Below the pieces are notes generated by a model. That model ran no database searches and was not told the origin of the DNA. It worked only from the letters and a program-made list of their open reading frames with translations. Below, piece by piece: positions 11,365 to 23,759 of a stretch of 64,000 nt of DNA (positions are counted from its first letter, which is position 1; each line of letters opens with the position of its first letter). The stretch lies in the NCBI GenBank assembly GCA_035578155.1, contig JAPWDM010000002.1, positions 38,677,437 to 38,741,436 of the forward strand, given 5' to 3'. Both the position numbers and the translations under genes were made by a program. This DNA comes from Brachynemurus nebulosus (taxonomy: Eukaryota > Arthropoda > Insecta > Neuroptera > Myrmeleontidae).

Positions 11365-12037
11365 CGCTCCTTTCACATTATACGGTTTTTGCCGTACGGC
11401 AAAAAACCGTACGGTCGCATTTTTTTAGTGTAGTGAAGAAGAGCATTGGACCTTTCACATTACACGGTCACGGCAAAATGCCGTTGCCGTGCCGTGTAGC
11501 AGCCGTCTCTTGTCACTGGACTTGACGGTTGCCGTACGGCGTTTTTAGCTCAGTAGTGTATGTAGTTAAATGGATGCTTTCACATTAGACGGCTTTTTAA
11601 CGTACGGCATTAACAATATTTTGTTGAATTTCATGTTAATTATTAATTTTATTTGTGAAATGGATGAAACTAATGTTGAATGTGATAACCAGTATTTTAA
11701 TAGATTGTATGTAATTTCGAAATTGTGTGTTTTGATGTTAAGTTCGTTAAGAAATTAATCAAATGAGTCTGTAAACATCCGAAAATAGTTGAAAAACTTA
11801 TTTTCGTAATTTTTCAGGTCTTCAAAGAGTGTGATAATAAATAATCCTACTTTCTATTTCCTCTCATTTATATAATTCACTTTAATTACATATGTTACTT
11901 GTGTAATGTTGCAAATTAAATGAAGATATTCAGTTTACAAAGGCAAAAAACCGTGCAATGTGAAAGTAACAATATCACGGTAAAAAGCCGTACGGTTTTT
12001 TACCGTACGGCGAAAACCGTACAATGTGAAAGGAGCG
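11365..12037. mobile_element. TTA-flanked MITE, PIF/Harbinger-like, 673 bp
   Basis: The ends are CGCTCCTTTCACATTATACG and the inverse complement CGTACAATGTGAAAGGAGCG; the terminal repeats extend about 50 bp with repeated CCGTACGG words. TTA flanks both sides (362-364 and 12038-12040). Removing the element and one TTA restores CTTACGAATTTT, which occurs uninterrupted at about 12154 and 12180, so an empty site is present nearby. A 3-bp TWA duplication is the PIF/Harbinger signature. No transposase. Confidence 0.85.
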
Positions 12038-12040
12038 TTA

Positions 12041-12255
12041 CGAATTTTCGATCAGGTCACGTGTCCTGACGCCAGTTTAACATTTTTTACCCATTACAAA
12101 AAAAGTATACAACGCAGTTTATTGTCTGCTCTACTGACTGTCTACTTTCCATCCGTCTTACGAATTTTTGATCAGATCTTACGAATTTTCGATCAGGTCA
12201 CGTGACCTGACGCGAGTTTAACATTTTTTACCCATTACAAAAAAAGTGTACAACG
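12041..12255. repeat. Tandem duplication, two units of about 80 bp
   Basis: The block starting TTACGAATTTTCGATCAGGT, with a near-palindromic core around GGTCACGTG and then CATTTTTTACCCATTACAAA, occurs at about 12038-12115 and again at 12178-12255. The spacer has a third partial copy of its start. Confidence 0.85.
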
Positions 12256-12382
12256 CCGCTAAAGAAGTTTTCACTTCAAAAATTGTTAAGTTTATTTTAA
12301 AAATGATCGAAAAACCCACTTTATAACTGAACTGAAAATTGAAAAAGATTCCAGAAGATTCTATTCAAAAGCTAACAAAGAT

Positions 12383-14149
12383 TTGGGTCTAATAAACACG
12401 AAGGATATCTGGAGTGGAATAAATAAACTATTAGGTAACAAAAAGAAAACTAACAACGAACTAGTACTGCATTATAATGGTAAAGTAGTTAATGCTAACC
12501 ATGAATTACTTAAAATATTCCTAGAATATTTTTCTAATTCAGTATATGAGAAGCTTAACGAACATTTCAAAGATAAGAAATCAGTTCATTGTACTAAGAT
12601 AAACGTTGCATGTCATAAAACAGTGTATTTGATGCCTACAGATCCAGTGGAAGTATATAATATTATTATGAGTTTGCCAAATAAGAAATCTACAGGAATT
12701 GATGAAATTCCTGCCATAGTATTAAAACAAAATGCATATATATTTTCAAATATACTATGCGAACATATTAATAGCATGCTTGAAACAAGTATTTTTCCAA
12801 GTCGACTTAAAGTAGCCAAAATAAAGCCAATATATAAGAAAGATGATACAAACAACGTAAAGAATTACAGACCAATTTCTTTGCTCTCTGTATTTTCGAA
12901 AATTTATGAAAAAATTATCGCTAACCGGTTAATAACTTTTCTAGAAAACAATAAAATGATAAATGAAGCACAGCACGGTTTCAGAATGAAGAGATCTACG
13001 ACAAGTGCAATATTTGAATTTTATGAATATCTCTCAAAAGCAATTGATGATGGGAAGTATGTACTGGGGTTATTCTTTGATCTTAGTGCGGCTTTCGACA
13101 GTGTAAATCATGACTTTCTCATGACAAAATTGGAAGCTATGGGATTAAGGGGAAATGCTTATAAGTTAATTAAGTCGTACTTAACGGATAGGAAGATCAT
13201 AGTTGAGATCGATGGAGAGAAATCGGACATAGCCGGGGTGGAAATAGGAGTACCCCAAGGGAGTACACTTGGTCCACTTCTCTTTATATGCTTTGTTAAT
13301 GATCTCTATGCACATTTAGAATTTGGCAAACTGATAATGTATGCAGATGACATCACCATAGTAATAACAGGGGATGATCTGCACGATGCTGTAAATATAG
13401 CAAAGCTTACAGTAGAGCGTTTCAGTGAATGGTGCTCACATAATCAATTAATGGTAAACTTAGATAAGACTAATATAGTAGATTTTAAATTAAGAAATGT
13501 GCTCAATACAGATTTTATATATAGTGATAAAAGCAGTCAAATAAAAGCGACTAAAGTCACCAAATTTCTTGGGATACATATTGATCACAATTTAAAATTT
13601 GTCGATCATGTGAATTATGTGTGTAAAAAATTGAATCAGCTGCACTACCAAATGCGAATATTGAATAACTATGTCGAACAATCTCAACTGTTAATGTTTT
13701 ACTACTCACATGTATTTTCAGCTATTAAATATGGCATATTAGCATGGGGTAGAAGTACGGAATCTAGCAGAGTATTTATAATACAGAAAAAAATTATTCG
13801 AATAATATTTAGAATACCATCAAGAGACAGTTGTAAAACGGCATTCAAAGACAACAAAATTCTAACATTTTGGGCTATATATGCATATGAACTACTTTCA
13901 TACATGAAAGAAAATTCATATTTTGATCAATCGTGCACCAAGAAATATGAGTACAATACAAGAGTGAAGTCAAATTTTGACTATACACATAGAACAAGCT
14001 TTTATGAAAAAACGCCTGTTTATACTGGGCAGAAGCTGTATAACAAACTACCCGAATGGATCACAAGTAAAAACACGCAACAATTTAAAAGGGCATTAAG
14101 GAAGTATTTAATCGAAATGGCACCTTATGATATAAGTGATTTGTTGTAA
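12383..14149 (+). CDS. LINE reverse transcriptase, truncated at N-terminus
   Basis: Open for 588 codons from the 5' truncation point (a TTG, so not a true start) to TAA. In order: a region leading into NYRPISLLSVFSKIYEKII (residues about 160-178), HGFRMKRSTTSA (about 195-206), catalytic motif A with DLSAAFDSVNHDF (about 233-245), motif B GVPQGSTLGPLLF (about 287-299), and motif C MYADDITIV with the catalytic YADD (about 318-326). These are the fingers/palm motifs of non-LTR reverse transcriptases, which copy RNA at the nicked target. A thumb and C-terminal region follow. No apurinic endonuclease domain is present because the copy is truncated. The frame has no internal stop, suggesting a fairly recent insertion. 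The clade (I/Jockey/CR1-like) is not certain. The truncated copy probably cannot mobilise itself. Confidence 0.9.
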   Translation: MGLINTKDIWSGINKLLGNKKKTNNELVLHYNGKVVNANHELLKIFLEYFSNSVYEKLNEHFKDKKSVHCTKINVACHKTVYLMPTDPVEVYNIIMSLPNKKSTGIDEIPAIVLKQNAYIFSNILCEHINSMLETSIFPSRLKVAKIKPIYKKDDTNNVKNYRPISLLSVFSKIYEKIIANRLITFLENNKMINEAQHGFRMKRSTTSAIFEFYEYLSKAIDDGKYVLGLFFDLSAAFDSVNHDFLMTKLEAMGLRGNAYKLIKSYLTDRKIIVEIDGEKSDIAGVEIGVPQGSTLGPLLFICFVNDLYAHLEFGKLIMYADDITIVITGDDLHDAVNIAKLTVERFSEWCSHNQLMVNLDKTNIVDFKLRNVLNTDFIYSDKSSQIKATKVTKFLGIHIDHNLKFVDHVNYVCKKLNQLHYQMRILNNYVEQSQLLMFYYSHVFSAIKYGILAWGRSTESSRVFIIQKKIIRIIFRIPSRDSCKTAFKDNKILTFWAIYAYELLSYMKENSYFDQSCTKKYEYNTRVKSNFDYTHRTSFYEKTPVYTGQKLYNKLPEWITSKNTQQFKRALRKYLIEMAPYDISDLL

Positions 14150-14225
14150 TTAATAGCAAATGTAAACCTTTTGTATACCTGTATTGGTCGATGCAAATAA
14201 ATATTATTATTATTATTATTATTAT
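12383..14225 (+). mobile_element. 5'-truncated LINE (non-LTR retrotransposon)
   Basis: Boundaries come from the uninterrupted copy at about 46360-46385: CTAACAAAGAT joins directly to AATATAGAAGCTCG there, but is separated by 1843 bp here. The insert opens inside the open reading frame, so the endonuclease part is missing. It ends in an ATT/TTA triplet run at about 14202-14225 instead of poly(A). No target duplication longer than 2 bp is visible. Confidence 0.88.
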
Positions 14226-14365
14226 AATATAGAAGCTCGCGTTTTCATTTGAGAATAAGTACTGTACCGCTTTCGTATCGTACGAACACGAGTGCCATCT
14301 TTGATTTAGACACTTTTTTGAATACATTAAGTTTCGTTTCTTTGTCTAATCTCCATAACTATGAT

Positions 14366-15521
14366 ATAATAACTATTATAATACTATTACACAGAATAGA
14401 TAACAGCCAGAAGAGTAACAGAATGAGAGATCCGATATTGCCTGCTATGACCTTGATTGCATGTGTTTTGTGAAAATCAAGGGGCGGTTCCGGGTATATT
14501 ACCTATTATCTTACAGAGCCGGTATAGGATTTGAACTATGGAAAAAAATAATACAACATACTAGATGATTTGTTATTGTTAACTAGAATTTATTTATTAA
14601 AATTCTTCACAATTCTTCACTAAACAAACATAATGTGATTTGGATATATTCTCCATGTTAATATAATATAATTTTAAAAATTTACAATTTAAATTTGTAA
14701 CGAAATCCTATTTTAAAATACAATACTGCTCTGGAAGAACAATTTAACTGATCGGCTTGTCCTAACATATTCCTCCAATTTCTTCCAAACCTCGAGCATC
14801 AAAATCTACCTGACTATCGTTTCTTCTCTTTCTGTTACTATTCTGGTTGTTACTTATTCTTGTAACTATTATATACTATGTACTAGGCAAAGCGTAAAGC
14901 CAGTTTGCATAGCAGGTAACGGGGTGAAATTTAAGGAATATAATGTATTGTCCATTTTTGAGCAAATGAAACTATAATTATTGCAGTATTGCAAAATTTT
15001 TCAGTTTCTTTTTAAAAAAGTAAAATTTTATTATCAATATTTATTTTATAATCAATATTATACTTTTACAATAATTATTGAAAACCTTACATTTTTGTAT
15101 TTAGGCTGAATCCATTCATCCGTGATTGGATTAGTCATCGAAGAAAAGTTTAATTTATTTGACAAAAATTCTCGAATTTCTATTCGGAATCTAGCAAAGA
15201 TGTCAAAAAACCAACTTTACCATCAGATAGGTCAGTAGTAAAGAGGCTTAACTACAGAATTTGAAAAATATTCTCGAATATTATATTCGCAAACTAGTAA
15301 AAATATGGAAAAACCGCCTTCATCAAGATTGTTCTTTGAGAAAAAAAGGCAAATAGTGGAACTATACAAACGTTTTGGTTATACATTGACGTCCACGTAT
15401 ATAATTGTGGAGAAGAATATGTATAATGCTGAATAAGAAGCATTTCGCATATAAAAAAAATGAACAGATGAAATGCGTAAAAGCATACAACAATTCAAAT
15501 TTGGAAACATCCTATTTTTAC
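14366..15521. other. Non-coding AT-rich DNA
   Basis: No credible gene or element boundary. A short block, GGTAACGGGGTGAAATTTA at about 14915, resembles the polypurine/terminal region of the LTR element but without its LTR. Confidence 0.4.
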
Positions 15522-16054
<533 letters not shown>

Positions 16055-16064
16055 ATAGAATACA

Positions 16065-17171
<1,107 letters not shown>

Positions 17172-17181
<10 letters not shown>

Positions 17182-18764
17182 CCTCCCGCCTGAGCTGGAG
17201 ACATATTCCAAAGAAGCTTTGGTTGATAGGGAGATGTCGACGGCTTGAAGATGATCTGCCCTTCAGGAAGTTGTTTCTTCTTATACTTTATGATAAAGTA
17301 GATTATTAATATAGCTATCATAACAACAAGAGTTATGATAAACCCAGATATATTTATTGTAGTTTTTGTTCTAAGTTCCTCGATTTCTTCTCTGTTTTGA
17401 ATATGGAACGTGTTTAGTTTACCGATATTCAATTTTGGTATCAGTTTTGATTCATTTAATTGTAGTTCATGTAAGGGTAGAATGTGTAGTTGTTCGGTAC
17501 TGGTGCTATCTTGATTTTTATATATTATGCTGTTTATCGTAACTTCGCAGTTGCGGAAGTAAACTAATGTTGTTCCGGATATAGTACGTTGGCCGATACC
17601 ACAGTTACTAGTGATTGGTAGGTTGTTGGCATTCTTAATGATGATATGTTGTGAAGTTATTTTCTTTACTACAGTTCCTTCTTCATATTCCTCGTAGGTG
17701 CAATTTCCTGGTTGTCCGTGGATAGTATACTTAAAACAATTATCGATCTTTGGGATGTTTAATATATCTTATTTGTTGCAGATATACATCTTATTCAGCT
17801 GAGAACATTCTTTTTGTATGAAATAATTTGCATATTTGCCACTTAGGATGTATGGATAGGGAATAAGTATGGATTTATTTCTAGTGGGTAATGGTTCCAG
17901 TATGTTTAGGTCATACGTGTGTTTCTGGAAGGTTGGGATTCGAATGTTGAATATAATATTTGTGTCATCATAGTATGCTTGGAAGCTTAATAATTCGTAA
18001 ACTTGATATGGTGAGAGAATAGGTAAATTCTGATCTTTTAGGATTTCATATGCGTGGTCTATTTCATCAGGAGATAATATGAAGGATGGTAGTATGTTTA
18101 ATTTTGCCAGGTTAATTGCTTGTGCTAGCCGGTCTAAGTGCGAGTGTAACAGATCAATATTATAGATTACTTGGTACGCATATTGGATGTAATATGCGAA
18201 ATTGGATTCCCGATTTGTTAGGCTGCCTGTTACTTGTGTTTTTAGTGTGTAAAGAAACTTATTTATAATATCCTGTTGGGTATTTATATGCTCAGATATG
18301 TTATTGAAACGTTGTATCATTTGTTCGTTTATTTTAGTTTGTTTGTTAGTCTGAGAGATTAGGTTATGCTGATTGAGTCTGATTTGCTCAATTTCTTTAT
18401 TTATTGATACTGCGTCCTCATGGTCCATATTGCCGGTTATGAATTTTATTAAAGAACCAAGTTCGTCTGCAAGTGCCCGTTTTGTCCGTCTAGGAAAAAT
18501 CTGTTTAAACGTATTTTCTAATTCTTTATATTTTAAATTAATAACGTGATTTATGATTGTCGTATTTATTGAACTGTTAGTGTGTACTTGCAAATGGTCC
18601 AAGGAAATTTTGATTTTTTGTAAATTCTCTTTGTAATTTTTTAAGTCAATTATGTGTAGAAATTTATTATGTTCAAATGTGATTCTAGCTGGTCCTAGTT
18701 GTATCCCTACTAGTCCCGGGTTGTTCGTGAGGTCGCGTATTTCTATTTTCTGCGTCTTCGTCAT
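17172..18764 (-). pseudogene. env: Errantivirus env, split by one nonsense codon
   Basis: Env proteins of this group are envelope fusion glycoproteins related to baculovirus F proteins. The upstream part (18764-17769, 331 codons) holds a furin-type basic site (FPRRTKRAL, about residues 90-98). It is followed by a helical, Q/N/I-rich segment suggestive of a coiled coil. A TAA at 17771-17769 interrupts the frame. The same frame is open again from 17768 to 17172, where a hydrophobic membrane anchor of about 22 residues (near 17350-17285) is followed by a KYKKK-type basic cytoplasmic tail. No signal peptide lies at the first ATG, as expected if env is expressed by splicing from an upstream leader. 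The frame overlaps the end of pol by 80 nt and terminates inside the 3' LTR. Confidence 0.85.
17182..17191 (-). other. Candidate polypurine tract of the errantivirus
   Basis: On the minus strand AGGCGGGAGG lies immediately before the 3' LTR. It is purine-rich except for one C and sits where the plus-strand primer is expected. Confidence 0.6.
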
Positions 18765-20654
18765 TATTGTCAGGGTCAGTATTATCCTGTAACAGATTAG
18801 GCCTTCTTAGTTTTTGTTTTGGAATTTTACGGTTCTTGTCGTCAATAACAGTAACCTTTTTATTATTTTTAACTTTTATTTGTTTAAATTTCGGGTGAAG
18901 TTTGTTATTGTGTTTGTTTTCCTGAAAATAGGCAACTTTGTTTTCTTGGTAATCAATAGGTGCTTCGCGTTTATTATTTAATTTGTTTATGATCGTATGC
19001 TTTTGTCGTTCCTGATTTTCGTATGATTCTTGATGGAATTTTTCGCGTTCGTGTTGTACGATTTCCGCGTCTGGTGTTAATTTTATATCATATTTGCGAC
19101 CGAAAAATAATTCAAATGGCGTGCATTTGATGGTGCTATGTATAGAATTATCATATACGAAAACAGAGTGTAACATTTTTAATTCAGTAGTGGAGTTTTT
19201 ATCCTGACTATGAACAATACGATACTTTTCAAGAATGGTTGAATGAAGCGCTCTACAGGTGAATTGGATGTAGAACTTCTAATTGAAGTAAAATGAAGTT
19301 GAATATTGTATTGTTCACAGAATTGTCGAAACCTTATAGAGTCGAAACCCTTTTCAGAGTCAACTACTAGGTTTTTGGGTCTACCGTAATGTGTAATGTA
19401 TTGTACGAATGCATCAAGAATGTGTGGTATATTCCTTGTCTCTATTTCATATGCCTGACCAAAACGTGAAAATTTATTAATTATAGTTAAAAATTTGCTT
19501 TTATCTACATAAAATATGTCCATGTGAACTATGTCTAGGGGTTGTGAAGGTGTTTCCGTCAGTTCGAAAGCTTGTTTTGGTGGTCGTCTATCGTACTTAT
19601 TTTCATTACAGGTTTTGCAATTGTTAATGTAGTAAGTAATTTTAGATTTAAGGCTTGGAAAATAATAGTCTCGTCGGATATGATTGAAGGTTTCATTGAT
19701 GCCTGTATGTCGAAAGTCATGGTGGTTTTTAATGATTCTGTCTTGTTCAGCGTCTTCTAGGACATCTGTTAACAATTTTGTTGCTCTAATAATTTTGTAT
19801 TGTCTACCTTGCGAAAAATATTCTGAATAAATATTTTGGAATTTTAAAAAGAGTTCGTCATCTGGACAGTATACAGCAAGTAAAGTTTTTGGAGGAACAT
19901 TCTCTTTAATTATGTCAATAAGTGTTTGGTCGTCTACCACTGGTAACTGAATAGTTATTCGTCGCTTCGTATTGAAAAGTATTGAAAATTTACGTTTTCT
20001 ATTCGCGTTCGGTTCGGTTTTAAGTAATATTAATTGATTTCTAAAATCGTTCAATGGATTTTCTGCAATACGTATAAGTGACGTGTCGTCTTCGGCGGCA
20101 CTGTGTGCTGTCTGCGTTGAGGTGCTATTTGCAGAAGATGTATCGTCTAAATAGTTGTTTTCTATCACAACGCGTGATAGTGCGTCGGCGTTCGTATTTT
20201 GTTTTCCAGGTTTGTGTACGATTTTATAATCAAACTCTTCGAGCTTTAGACGCCATCTAACTAATTTGCTATTAGGCTCTTTAAGTGACATAAGCCAACG
20301 AAGAGGTTGATGGTCGGTTATTATTGTAAAACGTCGTCCGTAAAGGTATGGCCTAAAGTAATGTGTAGTCCAAACGATAGCTAGTAATTCCTTTTCTATG
20401 GTCGAATAGTTTTGTTCAGAGTCGGTTAGGGTTCTGGATGCGTAACAAATAGGATGGTCTTTTCCAACTGGCCCTTGTGATAATACAGCGCCAATTGCTA
20501 TATTGCTAGCGTCTGTTGTTAAAAGGAACTCTTTGTTGAAATCTGGATAAGCAAGGATGGGATCATGTGTTAATAAGTCTTTGCAGGTATTAAAACAATT
20601 GATAAATTCAGATGTATGTTTTACTGTCTCTCCTTTTTTTAAACATTTTGTCAT
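18685..20654 (-). pseudogene. pol: Errantivirus pol: RNase H and integrase, frameshifted
   Basis: The main frame, 20654-19179, has RNase H signatures (LTTDASNIAIGAVLSQ near its start, then ELLAIVWTTHYFRPYL, ITDHQPLRWL and NTNADALSR). The integrase follows. Its zinc-binding region is HDFRHTGINETFNHIRRDYY then CKTCNENK. The catalytic core shows MDIFYVDKSKF, VVDSEKGFDS and NSPVERF, giving the D, D and E residues. The end of the core shifts into another frame near 19250. The C-terminal part continues at 19176-18685, with a lysine-rich tail and a proline/threonine-rich end. Integrase joins the viral DNA to host DNA; RNase H removes RNA from the hybrid. The first protein ends by overlapping env. 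Confidence 0.9.
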
Positions 20655-21657
20655 AGGTTTAGTTAATTTTGCGAAGTCTTTTATGAATTTCCGATAATAA
20701 CCGAGGAGTCCAAGAAAGGCTTTGATATCCTTTTGATTTTTAGGGATAGGGAATTTCTGGATAGCCCAGATTTTGTCAGGATTTGGTTTGATTCCTTCGT
20801 CCGATATAATATGCCCTAGGAAAGCAATTTCGCGCTTGAGAACTCACTTTTATCTAGTTGAACTTTTAAATTCGCATTTTTCAATCGATTGAACACTTTG
20901 TCTAAGTTAGTTATGTGTTCCTGTAAGGAGGTTGAAAAAACAATGATGTCGTCCATGTAGACGAGGCATGACGTACCCTGCAAGTCTTAAAACGTTATCC
21001 ATAACTCTTTGAAAAGTTGATGGAGCGTTTTTTAAACCAAACGGCATACGTACATACTCGTAGTGTCCATTGTCAACTGTAAAGGCAGTCTTCTCTATGT
21101 CGCGTGGATGTACTTCAATCTGGTGGAAACCAGATGCTAAGTCTAACGTTGTGAAGTACATGCATTTCCCTAATTTGTCGAGTATGTCGGTGATATTTGG
21201 TATTGGATATTTGTCAGCGATAGTCTTGTCGTTTAATTTGCGATAGTCTGCTACCAATCGCCATTTTTGTTTCCCACTGGCGTCCTTCTTTTTAGGCACG
21301 ATCCAAATAGGACTACTCCAGGGAGAGTAACTGGGTCTAATTATCCCTTGTTGGAGCATTTTATCTATTTGGTTCTTTACCTCATCTTTATGTATATAAG
21401 GATACCGGTACGATTTAGTGTAAATTGGTAGATCGTCAGTTGTTTTAATCTCGTGTTTTATTTTATTTGTAAAAGTTAAGTTCTGTCCTTCTTTGTAGAA
21501 AATATCTTCATATTTTCGACAAAGTTTAAGTATCGCGTGTTTTTCTTCACCGTTTAAATGGTCAGTTCTTATGAGGGTGTCTATTGGAGGTAGTGTGTCG
21601 TCATTAAATGATATAATTTGGTTAAGATTACAATCGACAAAATCGTGGTTTAAAAGA
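20655..21657 (-). pseudogene. pol: Errantivirus pol: reverse transcriptase, frameshifted
   Basis: From 21359 to about 20985 one frame carries reverse-transcriptase motifs: [45 protein letters not shown] (motif A with catalytic D) and [20 protein letters not shown]. The YMDD active-site motif is at 20959-20948 but in a different frame, so a frameshift lies between about 20985 and 20960. Another lesion lies near 20845. The upstream part (21657-21360) encodes the usual linker before the polymerase. It is joined to the protease end only across the 2.1-kb palindrome at 21658-23759. Confidence 0.9.
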
Positions 21658-23759
21658 GTCTGGAACCATTACCATAGGTGAATTTGCCCAAGAAATGAAA
21701 TTCAATGATATGTATGCGATTGTGTAGCTTAGTGAAAGGGTAAACCATACGTATGGATTTTTCCTCAATATCTTTACATTTTGCGGAGTTATAATACCAA
21801 ATACCAAAAAATAGTGGTCTTATTCAAACCTTTTTTTCTCGTAAACTATTACAGATAAAACGATGAAACAAAATCCATATTGTTTGCTATGCCCAGTACT
21901 TTATTATATATTTTTTTCATTTAAAATGGACATTAAATACCCTTTATAAAATATGAGAAAAATATTCATTAAATTTTTTTAGCTACTTGTACAAGAGTGA
22001 CCACTTTCTTATTACTACCAAAAGAAAGCTCGCAAGCACTTCCCTCATCTCCCTGAATTTTATTTTTGTCAAAAGGGTGGAACATATTGAAAAAAAATAA
22101 GAACATATATATTTGGTGATGTTCATGGTATGTGTATGTGCAGGTACAGGTCAACAAATCTGACTTTACCTCTTCAAGGTCATTAAAAATGCATTCTTAA
22201 AGAAGTGAGATAGTACTTAATATAAAGAAAAAATGACCTTGAGGCGGCAAAGTCAGATTTGTTGAACTGTACCTACTTGTTTTTGAATTATGTTTTTAAG
22301 AAATATTTTGAATGAATAAATGAATCATTGAATGTTTTTTTTTTTTTTTATTACATGAGAATCTGATGCCTGCTCTACACTCTCGATCGAAGTTCCTCGA
22401 CGAAGTAAGCGCTAAAGTTGGCTGAAGTCGGAATACCGTTATTACACCAGTCAGGAAGAACCATGAAATGACCTTTTACACTCTCGTACTCGGTCCACTT
22501 GGCGAGAATTGAGAGTAGGCATAAGGAATCTAATATGTTTTATCTTCAAAATATAGACTTTTTTCATATCGGAGTTCTAAAAAACAATTAGTTACAAAAA
22601 AAGAACTAACTTCTCTCATTGTTTTTAACGTACTACTCAGTTCTACAATTATTTCGCAAGTAAATCCAACTAACATTTTTACTTACCCATTAGGTAAACT
22701 AAAACTGTTTACTTGATCAATTAGTGATGTATTTAACTTCATGAGTGAATTTAAAATTGTAGACTTGAGAAGTATATTAAAAGCAATGAAAAAAATTAGT
22801 TCTTGATTCGTAGCTGATTATTTTTTAAAACTCCTATGTGGAATGAGTCTACATTTTGAACATAAAACATATTAGATTCCTTATGGCTACTCTCAATTCT
22901 CGCAAAGTGGACCGAGTACGAGAGTGTAGAAGGTCATTTCATGGTTCTTCGTGGCTGGTGTTATAACGATATTCCGACTTCAGCCAACTTTAGCGATTAC
23001 TTCGTCGAGGAACTTCGATCGAGAGTGTAGAGCAGGCATCAGATTATCATGTAATAAAAAAAAAAAAAAAAAAAAAAAAAAACATTTAATGATTCATTTA
23101 TTCATTTAAAATATTTCTTAAAAACATGATTCAAAAACAAGTAGGTACAGTTCAACAAATCTGACTTTGCCGCTTCAAGGTCATTTTTCCTTTATATTAA
23201 GTACTATCTCACTTCTTTAAGAGTGCATTTTTAATGACCTTGAAGAGGTAAAGTCAGATTTGTTGACCTGTACCTGCACATACACATACCATGAACATCA
23301 CCAAATATATATGTTCTTATTTTTTTTCAATATGTTCCACCCTTTTGACAAAAATAAAATTCAGGGAGATGAGGGAAGTGCTTGCGAGCTTTCTTTTGGT
23401 AGTAATAAGAAAGTGGTCACTCTTGTACAAGTAGCTAAAAAAATTTAATGAATATTTTTTTCATATTTTATAAAGGGTATTTAATGTCCATTTTAAATGA
23501 AAAAAATATATAATAAAGTACTGGATATAGCAAGCAATATGGATTTTGTTTCATCGTTTTATCTGTAATAGTTTACGAGAAAACAAAGTTTGAATAAGAC
23601 CACTATTTTTTGGTATTTGGTATTATAACTCCGCAAAATGTAAAGATATTGAGGAAAAATCCATACGTATGGTTTACCCTTTCACTAAGCTACACAATCG
23701 CATACATATCGTTGAATTTCATTTCTTGGGCAAATTCACCTATGGTAATGGTTCCAGAC
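21658..23759. mobile_element. 2.1-kb palindromic insertion inside errantivirus pol
   Basis: Begins GTCTGGAACCATTACCATAG and ends with the exact inverse complement. Arms of about 970 bp diverge only toward the centre (about 22640-22790). Both arms encode the identical 62-codon frame (22157-21969 and 23260-23448), a by-product of arm symmetry. The insert separates protease from reverse transcriptase. I see no transposase and no clear target duplication: flanks are ...TTTAAAAGA and CCTTTCTAC.... It is either a fold-back element or an inverted duplication after insertion. Confidence 0.88.

Larger units (their letters stand above)
10694..12277. mobile_element. 1.6-kb insert in the ATGGAG element
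   Basis: The copy at about 46270 reads GCAAAATAAAAATTGTTAAG without a break. Here about 1.58 kb lies between CAAAATAAAA and AAATTGTTAAG. The insert starts CGACGGGTTGCACTCCGGGA. AGAAGTGAAAACTT near its left end is repeated inverted near its right end (AAGTTTTCACTTC). It could be a separate element, or internal sequence that the 46-kb copy has lost. It contains a hairpin repeat (about 10855-11100), a TTA-flanked MITE (11365-12037) and a tandem duplication (12041-12255). Confidence 0.5.
4017..14357 (+). mobile_element. ATGGAG-ended DNA element expanded by nested insertions
   Basis: The outermost element begins AATGGAGTATTATAAGATGG and ends TCTAATCTCCATA. It is flanked by ACTATTAT (4009-4016) and ACTATGAT (14358-14365), an 8-bp duplication with one mismatch. 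A related copy free of the retroelements lies at 45845-46517 and is only 673 bp. In this copy the element is opened by an LTR retroelement (4179-10656), a 1.6-kb insert (10694-12277) and a LINE (12383-14225). Its own sequence survives at 4017-4178, 10657-10693, 12278-12382 and 14226-14357. The superfamily is not certain; only the 8-bp duplication and a short imperfect terminal inverted repeat are visible. Confidence 0.75.

Noticed and set aside
21969..23448. Two identical 62-residue open frames
   Set aside because: They are mirror images produced by the palindrome arms at 21658-23759, with low-complexity content and no family match.
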